From contig JANXSN010000095.1 in assembly GCA_025352685.1 (NCBI GenBank), positions 62,001-126,000 of the forward strand: a DNA stretch of 64,000 nucleotides, given 5' to 3'. Below the pieces are notes generated by a model. It saw nothing but the letters and a program-made list of their open reading frames with translations. It was not told the origin of the DNA and made no database searches. Shown piece by piece: positions 1 through 8,555 of this stretch (positions are counted from its first letter, which is position 1; each line of letters starts with the position of its first letter). Made by a program: the position numbers and the translations under genes. The DNA is from Sphingomonadales bacterium. GTDB taxonomy: Bacteria > Pseudomonadota > Alphaproteobacteria > Sphingomonadales > Sphingomonadaceae.

Positions 1-1690
1 GAGGAGGTAGGGCGCGGACTTCCAGTATTCGGTGATCTCCGGCGCATCGAGGGCGCGCGCAACGCCCGACACTGCTGCGGCCTGGCGTAGATCAGATGGC
101 AGGATCGTGATGGCCATCAACGGCTCGCTTACCATGGAGTCGCGCTCGATGGTGCTGGCCACGCGTTCGGTGCGCGCCATTACCTTGCGCAGCCGGTCCT
201 CGACGACGTGGCGCGCGCCGATGGCCTCGTTGCGCGCGCCGGGCAGCGCATGAAGGAAGCCGCGAAACTCGCGCATTTCGCGTTCTAGCGCTTTGGCCAC
301 GTCGGGACCGTTGGCCCGACCGTAGAGGAAGGACAAGGTCTCCAGAAAATCACGGTAATGTTCGCCGTCATCGGGTTCGTCACCCGACAATGTCAGCATC
401 CGGTAGGGTGTGGCGGAAAGTAGAAGCGTGCGCGCGGCATGACCCTTGCCGTCCGAGTAGTCGAACAGCTCGCGCGCCAGGTCAGCAGCCGGGGTTTCGC
501 CGTGGAGCAAGTCGCGGAACCGCTGAAACTCATCCATGATGATCAGGTCGGGTTTCAGGGCGTCGATGCAGGCGTGCGAGAGTTTGCCACGAAGACGACC
601 GACCAAGGCATCGCGCCGCTCGTTCAGCTCTTGAGGATAGGTCTCACGGCGACGCGGGAAGAGGTCGCAGACCGCCTCCAGTTCCGTGAACAATTCGGCA
701 TCTTTTTCGACGTCGCGGCGGAAGCGATCGATGATCCGTTGATCAACACCATCCAGAGACAGCTCGCGGACGGCGGTATTCCAGCCATCAACACCGGCGG
801 ACACCTGAAGCAGATTGTGCAGGCCGCGCGGCCGCGACACCCGGTCTTCGAGCAACCGAAAGGCCAGAAAGCGGGTGAGGTCGACGATCGGCATGGCACC
901 GAGATCGACGGTAGTCCCTGCGCGAAGGGCATCCAGCACATCGCTGGCATGGCCATCTCCTCGGGTGATGGGCCAAACCTGCAGCGAGGCGATGCCGACA
1001 AGCGGCAACGGCTCCGTGGGAATGAGCCAGACGCGCCACGGATGCGCATCGCCGTCAATGCTCTCGATCCGCTCACAGCGCAGGCGCAATCCACCGCGGC
1101 ACAAGGCGCGGCGTGCGTCGTCGAGCCGGGCCTCTGCGGCGATGGTGGCGGGATCAATGGGTTCAAGCTCGCTGGCAACGAAGGTGCGGGTGAGACGCCC
1201 AAAGCCCTTCTCGCCCATGATCTGCTCGACGCTGCCGACCTTAGATCGCTTGCCTCTGAGCGAGGCGAAGAGCTCCACATTGTTGCCCGACAGAAGGGTA
1301 GGACGCGTCGCGTTGCCGGACCCAATCGTCAGGATCGTGTCCCAGCCCGTCTCGGCGATGAATGCCTTGGCGTTGAGTCCCTGAAGCGCGCTGGTGGAGA
1401 CCTCCTCGCCGTCTTCGCTGGCGGCCATTTCGTCGAGGACGGAAACGCGTTCAAAAGCGTCCAGTGTGGCGCTGTCGACGCAAGCCAATTGATCCGGGCG
1501 GCTGATGATGACGGGCTTTTCTGCTGTCGGCAGCCCGCTGAGCAGGTCGAGCGCACTGGTATCGCAAAAGGGCGAGATGACGCCCAGTCGCGCGCAGGAC
1601 GCAGGCTGCCAGATTTTGCCGCCGAACCCGTTGACCGCGAAGCTGACCTCGTCGAACCGGTCGGGCACGGTCCACCGGGCGCGCCGGATA
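1..1690 (-). pseudogene. PLD-like/SF2 helicase fusion frame, broken at its 5' end by an IS remnant and cut by the window edge
   Basis: Reading leftward from about 1690, one frame stays open for over 560 codons to the window edge. Its first part resembles the C-terminal half of a phospholipase-D-like protein, with an LNAKAFI segment followed by GSGNATRP (around 1330-1380). The second part is a superfamily 2 helicase core: LIIMDEFQRF (Walker B, about 520-550) and LLLSATPYRM (motif III, about 400-430). I find no Walker A GKT/GKS between the two parts. The PLD-like homology stops near 850 and helicase-like sequence begins at once, so the frame looks like an in-frame fusion of two former neighbours. 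No start codon is visible because IS sequence replaces the 5' end. The HKD histidine position reads Asn. Probably remains of a defence operon. Domain calls rest on motif recognition only. Confidence 0.6.
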
Positions 1691-2088
1691 GCCGTCGCGT
1701 CGTGGGTTGGGCTGTCAGCGACAGGATGAAGAAGGATCTGGCGATCAGGGCGCTCGATATGGCGGTCCGCCTCCGCCAGCCACCTGAGGGCTGCCTGTTT
1801 CACTCCGATCGCGGCAGCCAATATTGTTCTTATGACTATCAGAAGAAACTGCAGGCCTACGGCCTGCGGCCCTCGATGAGCGGCAAAGGTAATTGCTACG
1901 ACAATGCCTCTGTTGAGACCTTCTTCAAATCGCTGAAAGCGGAACTCATCTGGCGGCAGCACTGGCCAACACGGCGACAGGCGGAGGCTGCCATCTTTCA
2001 ATACATCAATGGCTTCTACAACACCCGTCGCCGCCACTCATATCTCGGCGGCATCAGCCCGCTCGCGTTCGAAGCCAGGGTGGCATAA
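1690..2088 (+). mobile_element. IS3-family transposase (OrfB) 3' remnant
   Basis: The last roughly 130 codons of an IS3-family integrase-type transposase. HSDRGSQY carries the second catalytic Asp, and GNCYDNASVETFF carries the catalytic Glu. The C-terminal NTRRRHSYLGG-type ending is typical of the family, with a TAA stop at 2086-2088. The N-terminal half, the first catalytic Asp, OrfA and the left inverted repeat are absent, so it cannot transpose. The left boundary near 1690 is where transposase-like sequence (SRRVVGWAVSD) meets the antisense helicase-like frame. I could not recognise terminal inverted repeats or a target duplication. The element lies opposite to, and splits, the minus-strand operon around it. 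Confidence 0.85.
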
Positions 2089-2103
2089 TGAGATAGGTGA
2101 CCG

Positions 2104-2673
2104 GCACGAAACCGTTACAAGTCCAATCCGCTTTATGGTGACCTTTTGGCCTTTGACCGTCACGTCGATACGCCCGGCTTGCGTCCAGGCGCGCGCGAGT
2201 GCTTTCGCCGGTCCGCCCGGGTCGTGACAGCCCTTGGCCTCCGCGATCGTGAGTGAGGTTAGATCGGATTTGCATGCGATCCAGTCGGGGAGGTCGCCTC
2301 GGGCGAGGCGCTTGATCCTGACCTGCTTGCGACGGTCGAGAAAGATCATGTGGTTGCCGAGATGGGCGAAGATGGAGAGATCGAAATGTCGCTCGAGATA
2401 AGCTCGGGCAACGAACCGTCCGAACAGGCCCGACAACGCGACCTTCACTTCGCGCGCTTGGCCCAGTGGTTGTTTGAAAATGAAGGACGTGCCCGCGCCG
2501 GTCAGTGCCAGCAGCGCATCGAGGATCGACCATGCGCCATAGGCTCCGCCCGGCGTCTGAAGCACTTCGCGAATGCCGGCGTCCTCAATCTCAGATACGT
2601 CCAGTGTGACGGTGGTGCCTGGGGACGGGTCGAGTGATGGCGGTGTGAAGCTGTAGATGAAGGTTCGGGTCAT
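2104..2673 (-). pseudogene. Truncated nuclease-like hypothetical protein downstream of hipA
   Basis: Starts at ATG 2673, overlapping the hipA stop in an ATGA arrangement, so it was translated with hipA. About 190 native residues remain. After residue 190 the frame runs into the antisense of the IS remnant and stops by chance at 2038. Near residues 137-147 there is an Asp followed by a beta-strand-like stretch ending in E-A-K (SLTIAEAKG), the arrangement of a PD-(D/E)XK nuclease core. This is a suggestion from the motif, not a firm family assignment. Position next to a PLD/helicase frame fits a lost restriction-type or anti-phage system. Truncation has probably inactivated it. Confidence 0.5.
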
Positions 2674-3917
2674 AGCGCCAGCGCCCGCTCGAGATCTTCG
2701 TGCTCGAACGCACTGGCCATCCGGGTAATGTCGGCAGGGCGGGCGCCGGCCGCCTTGGCAGTCTCACGCCACGTCGCAGTCACGGTCGCGACCTCTTTGA
2801 TGATCGCGCGGGCCTGCTCCAATGTAAGGCCGAAGAACTCCGAAGCCGCTTCAAGCAGGTCGAGCGAGCAGGTGCCCTCGTCGAGGTCGATGTTCGTCGT
2901 CAGGACACGTGCCTTGAGGTCGGTGGGCACTGGATTGAGGTCGTATGCGGGAGATAGTGACCATCCCGCTTTTCCGAGCCAGAGGAAGCCATGGTTTCGC
3001 AGGTGGTCGTCGACGTTGGAAATCAGGACGTTGAAAACGACCCGCCGATAGAGGGCATGAGCGTCGGTCTTTCCCTGCGCGCCATGTTGCGTAAGAGCGT
3101 CGACGATCTCCGGGTAGCTCCCGCGCTCACCGTCTTTGGCGCCCATCATCGCCATCGCTGACAGGAAAGGAATGCGGATTGCGCCGGCGCGATCGAAGCG
3201 CCGAGACAGCATTACCGCCTTGCCGGCGACCTCGATCAGCTCATGGTGCGGCGTGGTAATGCCGGACTGCTCGGCCAGCCGCAGCGCGATCTCCTCCCAT
3301 GTCTCCATACTGTAGTCGTCAGTCTCTTTTGGAAACTTGGCAATGGAGAGGTGTCCGTGCTGGTCGATGACCGACGCTTTCGGCCGTGCGCCGCCGAGGG
3401 AAGAGCCGGGGGCGAAAATGAGTTGTAGGTCCTCATCCGTTTCCTCGTCCCGGAGGATTCGTTCGGTGATCTGGAGCAGCCGCCCGAGTTCGATCAGGGC
3501 GGGGACGCCGGCGCGGATCGGCGCCTGGAAGTTCTCTTCGCCTCCCCAGCGGAATCTGAGTGCGCCCAGGCGAGTCTCGTCGGCGACGCCGAGCAGGTAA
3601 TCGCTTTCCGCAAGGGTACGAACGGCGCGGCCTTCGCGTTCGGCAAGGCGGCGCTCGGCCCGCTGCATTAGACGGCGTCCCCATGTGTCGGGCGCTGAGT
3701 CTCCAATGGACCCGAAAGTCGCCAGCCCGGCCGGAGGGGCGAAGGCGCCGCGGGTCAGGGCAAGGGCGGGCTCAAGCGAAAACCGGTCGGGATCGGCGAG
3801 CCAGGTGGCATCATATTCGAAAAGGATAGTCTCCGAGCCTCGAACGCGATTGCTCCTCGCCAGGCCGATAGCGCGTGTGCGGCCGACCAGGTCGATATGG
3901 ACCTCGAAATCAGCCAT
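2670..3917 (-). CDS. HipA-like serine/threonine kinase (toxin-type)
   Basis: 415 residues from ATG 3917, close to the usual HipA length. A longer frame extends upstream, but the start in MADFEVHIDL fits the family and overlaps the hipB-like stop by 8 bp. Kinase features are complete: Gly-rich GGARPK (175-180), the lysine of AKFP (194), the catalytic N-V-D-D-H segment (301-305) and SPAYDLNP (about 322-329), the metal-binding Asp loop. HipA kinases phosphorylate cytoplasmic targets such as glutamyl-tRNA synthetase and slow growth. The partner repressor lies just upstream. What is unusual is the tight overlap with a nuclease-like gene downstream, suggesting the kinase belongs to a larger operon rather than a stand-alone toxin-antitoxin pair. 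Confidence 0.88.
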   Translation of the reverse strand: MADFEVHIDLVGRTRAIGLARSNRVRGSETILFEYDATWLADPDRFSLEPALALTRGAFAPPAGLATFGSIGDSAPDTWGRRLMQRAERRLAEREGRAVRTLAESDYLLGVADETRLGALRFRWGGEENFQAPIRAGVPALIELGRLLQITERILRDEETDEDLQLIFAPGSSLGGARPKASVIDQHGHLSIAKFPKETDDYSMETWEEIALRLAEQSGITTPHHELIEVAGKAVMLSRRFDRAGAIRIPFLSAMAMMGAKDGERGSYPEIVDALTQHGAQGKTDAHALYRRVVFNVLISNVDDHLRNHGFLWLGKAGWSLSPAYDLNPVPTDLKARVLTTNIDLDEGTCSLDLLEAASEFFGLTLEQARAIIKEVATVTATWRETAKAAGARPADITRMASAFEHEDLERALAL

Positions 3918-4245
3918 CGCGAGATGATCCGGCTGTTCGCTTGAGGTGCACGTGCTTGGGTAGTTCCGCGCTGGACAGCGCTTGCCCAACCGGGTCGTTG
4001 CCGATGTCGGCAAGCTGGCCCAGACCGTCGAGCAGGCCGAGCGCGTGAAGAACGCTCGCATAGATGCCGACGCTGACTGTGGTATCCCCTGACTCGACCT
4101 TTTGTAGGGTCGAGCGGGACGTGAAGGCGCGTTCTGCCACGACAGCCATTGGCAGCCGTCGACGCCGGCGGGCATCGTGGATGTCTGCACCGAGCTTGCG
4201 CAAGGCGCGCCGCGCAGCAGCGGGCGGGTTATGTGGTGTAGGCAT
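3910..4245 (-). CDS. HipB-like XRE-family transcriptional repressor / antitoxin
   Basis: 111 residues from ATG 4245, preceded by GAAGG at proper spacing; a GTG five codons earlier is less likely. A helix-turn-helix of the XRE/Cro type occupies roughly residues 20-75 (ADIHDARRRRRLPMAVVAE, then SRSTLQKVESGD). A short tail follows that in this family contacts the HipA partner. The stop overlaps the hipA start. It should bind upstream DNA and repress the operon: an imperfect inverted repeat (TGTA...TACA, 4279-4296) sits before the gene and is a weak operator candidate. Confidence 0.85.
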   Translation of the reverse strand: MPTPHNPPAAARRALRKLGADIHDARRRRRLPMAVVAERAFTSRSTLQKVESGDTTVSVGIYASVLHALGLLDGLGQLADIGNDPVGQALSSAELPKHVHLKRTAGSSRDG

Positions 4246-4861
4246 TTGAAACCTTCGCACTCCAGAAAGCGAGGAATATGTAGCACGAAGCTTACAATAT
4301 ATCTACCTGCGCATTGACTGGCTAGTGCGGTTGCTCCCCCGGACGTCAGACCCGTGGCACCAACTTCGTGAAGATGCTACGAGCAATGACGGTACTTTTC
4401 GAGTTGGACTCGGTGTGCCCGTTAAGGCGGGCGCAAAGCGAGAATCGTCCGATAGGCTCTGATAGACTGCGAAGCCCCAAATATATTTTCGAGGCCATTT
4501 TCCCTTTGAAATCAACAGCGTAACTTTTTGACGGCCTCGGCGTCGGAATTGGCGAAACCAGACGCAAAGGTTTTGTTATAATTCAGATAGTTAGGACTGG
4601 TTTGAACAATCGAATGGGAGTGACGGGAAGACGATATGTTCGGCAAGCGCGGTGTAGATCATCGTACGAAAAGGCAATGGGTTCGCCGAATGATCTCGGG
4701 CGATGACTTGAACCATTAGGACGCGGTCGCAGATTTGCGCGCGCCAGGCTGTTGCCGCTGTATGCGGCATTCATGGTCAGTTGGAGCGCTTCATCAGTTA
4801 GCACCCAGTCCGGCGTCGAAAACGCGCCCCGCACGTCGGGTTTGATAAGGCAAAACAGTAT
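4246..4861. other. AT-richer intergenic stretch, no confident gene
   Basis: About 600 bp between the divergent hipB-like and GH130 genes. Composition is visibly AT-richer than the rest of the window. On the minus strand a 83-codon frame (4583-4834) and a second frame shifted against it near 4740 together read like one eroded protein end, but I recognise no family. Promoters for both flanking genes must lie here; I cannot place them. Confidence 0.4.
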
Positions 4862-5920
4862 ATGTTGAAGCGTTCACCTGCAAATCCAATTATTACTCCG
4901 GAGATGGTCAAACCTAGTCGCCCCGACTTTCAGATTGACGGCACCTTCAATGCCGGTGTCATCCAGTTTCGTGATCAGGTGATAATGGTGCTCAGGGTCG
5001 CGGAAAGCGCGATCAGCTGTGATCCCGACGAAGTTATAGTACCAACTCTTGAACTGGGTACCGGCGGATGGTCGTTAGCGTTGAAGCATTTCGAGCGCGA
5101 TGACCCAGACTATGACTTTTCCGACCCTCGGGAAATAAAGTTCATCAAGGACCCGAGGAAAACGTTCCTCACTTCGATGTCTCATCTGCGCTTGGCGCGC
5201 AGCGCGAACGGAACCGATTTCAGCGTCGACGAGACCCCTTTTCTTGCACCAGAATGCCGTAGCGAGCGGTTTGGCTGCGAGGATGCACGGATCACGATGA
5301 TCGAAGGCCGGTACTACATCAATTACAGTTCTGTTTCTGAGTTGGGCATTTCGACTTCACTTGCCGTTACCGATGACTTCGTGACTGTCGAGCGGCTGGG
5401 CGTGATTTTTTCGCCAGACAATCGCGACGTCTGTCTCTTTCCCCGAAAAATCGGTGGGCTTTATTGGGCACTGCACCGCCCCGCCCCCTTACATTTTGGC
5501 TCTCCAAATATCTGGGCGGCCACCTCGCCGGATTTGATCCACTGGGGTGATCATCGAATTGTTGCAGAGTGCGCGGCAACCGGATGGGAAAGTCAAAAGA
5601 TCGGCGGCGGCGCGCAAATGCTTGAAACAGAGCCTGGCTGGTTGCAAGTTTATCACGGCGTTGACGACGCTCAGCGTTACTGTCTCGGCGCGCTCCTGCT
5701 GGATCACGACGACCCGACGATCGTCAAGCGCCGCCTGAAAGTACCGTTGCTTGAGCCGACCGAGCCATACGAAGTCCATGGTTTTTTCGGGAATGTCGTG
5801 TTCGCCTGCGGCGCCCTGATCGACGGTCACGACCTCCACGTTTATTATGGGGCCGCTGATCAGGTCATGGCCTTGGGAACGATTGCCCTCGGCGACTTGT
5901 GGCAAGCATTCGACCGATAA
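4862..5920 (+). CDS. GH130-family beta-mannoside/mannosyl phosphorylase-like protein
   Basis: 352 residues, the usual length of a single-domain GH130 enzyme. These five-bladed beta-propeller enzymes phosphorolyse beta-mannosidic links (mannosyl-glucose, mannooligosaccharides), releasing mannose 1-phosphate. Family signs: NPIITPEMV at the start, FNAGVI (29-34), and GCEDARIT (138-145), whose Asp141 matches the single catalytic acid. W-A-ATSPDLIHWG is a typical propeller-blade segment. No signal peptide is present, so it should be cytoplasmic. No transporter or mannan-degrading enzyme lies alongside, so the substrate cannot be told from context. It sits at the edge of the accessory region, and the sequence just upstream is AT-rich, so horizontal acquisition is plausible. 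No strong ribosome-binding site precedes the ATG. Confidence 0.85.
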   Translation: MLKRSPANPIITPEMVKPSRPDFQIDGTFNAGVIQFRDQVIMVLRVAESAISCDPDEVIVPTLELGTGGWSLALKHFERDDPDYDFSDPREIKFIKDPRKTFLTSMSHLRLARSANGTDFSVDETPFLAPECRSERFGCEDARITMIEGRYYINYSSVSELGISTSLAVTDDFVTVERLGVIFSPDNRDVCLFPRKIGGLYWALHRPAPLHFGSPNIWAATSPDLIHWGDHRIVAECAATGWESQKIGGGAQMLETEPGWLQVYHGVDDAQRYCLGALLLDHDDPTIVKRRLKVPLLEPTEPYEVHGFFGNVVFACGALIDGHDLHVYYGAADQVMALGTIALGDLWQAFDR

Positions 5921-6557
5921 CTCCGAGGTCTGCTCCATTGGCGTGCCAATGCTGGCCTGGCGCGATATTTCGTATCGCTGGATGGTGGAGTTCGAGCTGC
6001 GGCTGAAGCCTGCGTTGACCACTTTTCTGGCGCAGCCGAAGTGCCTTGACACACCATCGCATATATCGGCGGGGCCGGCATCGATGGACTGGAAGGCGAG
6101 CCGACAAGATCGGGGTCGTCGCATTGCAACACGTTGCCACCGGGACCTGCCCTTCTTTTGGCCGCCGCACGCGATGCCGGCCCGGACCATCATTTCGGGC
6201 ATTGCCGCCACCGCGTTGTGCCATTTTCTCAAGATGCGTCTAGGACCAGGATCGCGGATGGGTCGCGATTGAGCTGCCTGAGGTCAAGCTGATTGTCAGG
6301 CTCGAGCTGCAGGCGAATTCGGATCGAAGCCGCCCGTTCCGGCGCTAAGTCGGGCACCATTCCGCTCTGAAACCAGCCACTTGGGTGGGAAGATTTCTGC
6401 TGGCTGTCTGCGAGAGCGGCCGAGGGGACGCCCGCGTCTTCCGGGACCAGGCGAGGGCGGCCTGATCCCGCCCCCGAGCACGATGGAGGCGCTTCGATCA
6501 ACCAGGCAGGCCCACGCTCAACTGGCGCGCCGTGCGCGAGCTGGTTAGATGCGGCTT
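5921..6557. other. Gene-free 640-bp stretch
   Basis: Several short frames are open on both strands, but none has recognisable family features, a good ribosome-binding site or a consistent start. It may hold a decayed gene at the edge of the accessory region. I see no repeats, hairpins or promoters I would defend. Confidence 0.4.
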
Positions 6558-6908
6558 ATGAAGCCAATTTTATATGGCATTGCCAATTGTGATACCGTGA
6601 AAAAAGCACGTGCGTGGCTTGAGGCAAGGGAAATCTCATGCGCGTTTCATGATTACAAGAAGCTCGGGGTCGATGCCACCACGCTCAATCGCTGGATTGA
6701 TGCCGTCGGGTGGGAACCGCTTATCAATCGCGCCGGCACGACGTTCAGAAAATTGCCGCGTATCAGCACCGTCCACATCGATCGGATCCAAGCCGTCGAG
6801 TTGATGATGACGCAACCCAGTCTCATTAAACGTCCGATCGTGGAAGCTGCTCAGCTAGTGCTCGTCGGCTTCAAGCCCGCTGACTGGGCGGCCATGCTTC
6901 CCGCCTGA
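6558..6908 (+). CDS. ArsC/Spx-family thioredoxin-fold protein (YffB-like)
   Basis: 116 residues from the second ATG (6558), which gives the family's usual start MKPILYGI; an ATG three codons earlier also exists. The N-terminal NCDTVKKARAWLE carries one Cys at the helix start, as in YffB and arsenate-reductase-like proteins. The Arg-rich FRKLP and SLIKRPIV segments match the family's conserved basic residues. True arsenate reductase activity is not implied: this branch is mostly of unknown thiol or glutathione-linked function. No ars genes are nearby. The gene stands alone on the plus strand. Confidence 0.85.
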   Translation: MKPILYGIANCDTVKKARAWLEAREISCAFHDYKKLGVDATTLNRWIDAVGWEPLINRAGTTFRKLPRISTVHIDRIQAVELMMTQPSLIKRPIVEAAQLVLVGFKPADWAAMLPA

Positions 6909-7000
6909 ATCTCACATAACGCGCGCGTTCAGGCTTGCGCCAGCGGCACTCCGAAATGTCACAATTTCGTGGTCCCGCACCACGCAAAGGAGATGGGAAC

Positions 7001-7335
7001 ATGGCACGTAATTTTTTTTGTGCGCGGCCGCCCTTGTAGCCTCATCGGCGGTGGGTGTGGTTTCGGCCGCTGCGGCCCAAACCTATGGTAGCGTTACGCT
7101 GAGTGTCGGCCCACGCTACGGCAGCTACGATAGTGGGTATGGCTACAGCTATCGAGGCGATCCCTATTATCGCGGTCGCGCTGTTGATTGGCGCGCACGC
7201 GAGCGTTGGAGACGGCGCGTGCGCTGGGAACGCGAGCGTGAATGGCGTGATCATTCATGGCGTGAGCGCCAATGGAACGGCGATCGTGGTCGCTATGGGG
7301 ACCATGATCGCGACTGGCATCGTCGCGAGTATTGA
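7001..7335 (+). pseudogene. Small secreted Tyr/Arg-rich protein with a frameshift in a T8 run
   Basis: An ATG at 7001 follows a strong AAAGGAG site. After MARNFF the frame runs into an early stop just past a run of eight T (7012-7019). Adding one T joins this start to the frame ending at 7335 and restores a textbook signal peptide: short basic start, hydrophobic LCAAALVASSAVGVV, and A-A-A-A-Q at the cleavage site. The mature part is about 80 residues, with SYDSGYGYSYRGDPYY then many Arg, Trp and His. Function is unknown; such small basic surface or periplasmic proteins are common in sphingomonads. The run could be a real loss-of-function mutation, a slippage-dependent switch or a sequence error. 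Confidence 0.65.
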
Positions 7336-7453
7336 TTCGCGCTTTTTGACAACGTGTAACGACTGCTCCTGATTCTTCAGAAGCGGCCTTTTCTGTCGAC
7401 AAGCGCGCGCTCGAAGCTTGACCCACGAGCCCGCGCGTGGCTTTGGCAGCGTC

Positions 7454-7855
7454 ATGGAAAAGTCAGCCACTGATCTCATGCACGACAGCATCGTTGCTGC
7501 CGTGCTCGACGCCATTACTGCCTGGAAGACTGCCTCTGGCGGACTGCCCAACGTGCTCGCGCGTGAGCTAGGCGCAGTGCACCGAAATACCACGCTCGCC
7601 GATCTGCCCAAAGAAGTACAAACCGCCGTGCGCGACAGTACGCGGGCGGCATTCAATCGCTTGCTGAAGGAGGGTTACACTGTGGCGAAGGGCGCGCCGA
7701 CACGCCCTCCGCCGATGGACTCACGCCCGCCGCGTAATGACGGTTCTCGCCGGCCGCGTGGCCCCGGAAAGCCGCCGATCGTGGAAACAAAGCGACCGCC
7801 GCGCGGCGGTGGTCCCAGCGGAGGTGGTCGGGGCGGCCCGCAGCGAGGTCGTTAG
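7454..7855 (+). CDS. Conserved hypothetical small protein with Arg/Gly/Pro-rich tail
   Basis: 133 residues from ATG 7454; the frame is open further upstream but only with a TTG. Residues 1-75 are predicted mostly helical (MEKSATDLMHDSIVAAVLDA, then LPKEVQTAVRDSTRAAFNRL). Residues 80-133 are low complexity, rich in Pro, Arg and Gly, ending GGRGGPQRGR, so probably disordered and possibly nucleic-acid binding. No signal peptide or membrane segment. I do not recognise a named family. Confidence 0.65.
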   Translation: MEKSATDLMHDSIVAAVLDAITAWKTASGGLPNVLARELGAVHRNTTLADLPKEVQTAVRDSTRAAFNRLLKEGYTVAKGAPTRPPPMDSRPPRNDGSRRPRGPGKPPIVETKRPPRGGGPSGGGRGGPQRGR

Positions 7856-7857
7856 GC

Positions 7858-8237
7858 CTGACGCGCAAGCTGATCTCCTTGGAGTCGCCGTTCGAGGCAG
7901 CCGTCGGTTATTCGCGCGCTGTCGTGCAAGGCGACTGGTGTTTCGTCGTGGGAACCGCCAGTTTCGATGATCGCGCGATGACAATGCCAAGCGAGTTTTG
8001 CGATCAGGCGCGCAAGGTCCCTGGTACGATTGCCGACGCTCTGGCGAAAGGCGGATTTCCATAACTGATGTCATGCGGGCCACCTATTACCTGGCCGATG
8101 CAGCCGATTGGCATGCCGTCGGCCCCGTGCTTGGGGAGACGTTCGATTCAATCCGCCCGGCAGCGACCGGTATTGTAACAGGGCTTGTAACTCCCGAGAT
8201 GAAGATCGAAATTGAGGCTACAGCTTTTCGAGGGTGA
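7858..8237 (+). pseudogene. RidA/YjgF-family protein with a one-base frameshift
   Basis: Two adjacent frames together spell a RidA-like protein: SPFEAAVGYSRAVVQGDWCF and VVGTASFD in the first, then ITDVMRATYYLADAADW and EIEATAFRG in the second. The frames join at about 8055-8060 if one T is added to a TTT run; as written, the first frame stops at 8062-8064. RidA proteins deaminate reactive enamine/imine intermediates in the cytoplasm. The start is also odd: the codon where homologues usually begin (before TRKLIS) reads CTG at 7858, leaving TTG 7879 as the only standard start. Both suggest an inactive or eroding gene, unless the deletion is a sequencing error. Confidence 0.7.
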
Positions 8238-8241
8238 AATC

Positions 8242-8523
8242 ATGGTCAGCGCAGTGTGGAACGGTATTACGATTGCGCAAAGCGACGACACAGTTGTTGT
8301 CGAGGGCAATCATTATTTTCCTCGCGAAAGCGTAAACGCCGCGTTCCTGACCGATAGCGCCGCGACCAGCACGTGCCCGTGGAAAGGGACGGCGCATTAT
8401 CACAATGTCGTCGTCGACGGGACGGAGAACGTGGGCGCTGCCTGGTATTATCCGGACCCCAAGGCGGCCGCCGCCCAGATCCGCGATCGCGTCGCATTTT
8501 GGAAGGGCGTCAAGGTCGGATGA
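8242..8523 (+). CDS. DUF427-family protein
   Basis: 93 residues from ATG 8242, four bases after the RidA-like stop. It has the family's typical features: VWNGITIAQSDDTVVVEG, YFPRESV, and CPWKGTAHYHNV, then AAWYYPDP and VAFWKGV near the end. DUF427 proteins are small cytoplasmic beta-rich proteins of unknown function, often next to RidA-type or redox genes. The reading frame is intact, unlike its upstream neighbour. Confidence 0.88.
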   Translation: MVSAVWNGITIAQSDDTVVVEGNHYFPRESVNAAFLTDSAATSTCPWKGTAHYHNVVVDGTENVGAAWYYPDPKAAAAQIRDRVAFWKGVKVG

Positions 8524-8555
8524 CGAAGCGGATTTGACCCGCTAGGTTGGACGTC

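Noticed and set aside
439-2088. A 549-codon plus-strand frame
   Set aside because: Only its last 130 codons are real (IS3 transposase). The first 420 are exactly antisense, codon for codon, to the helicase/PLD-like frame and have no protein-like features.
4279-4296. Imperfect inverted repeat TGTA...TACA before hipB
   Set aside because: Possible operator, but the arms match poorly and there is only one copy, so I do not list it as a site.
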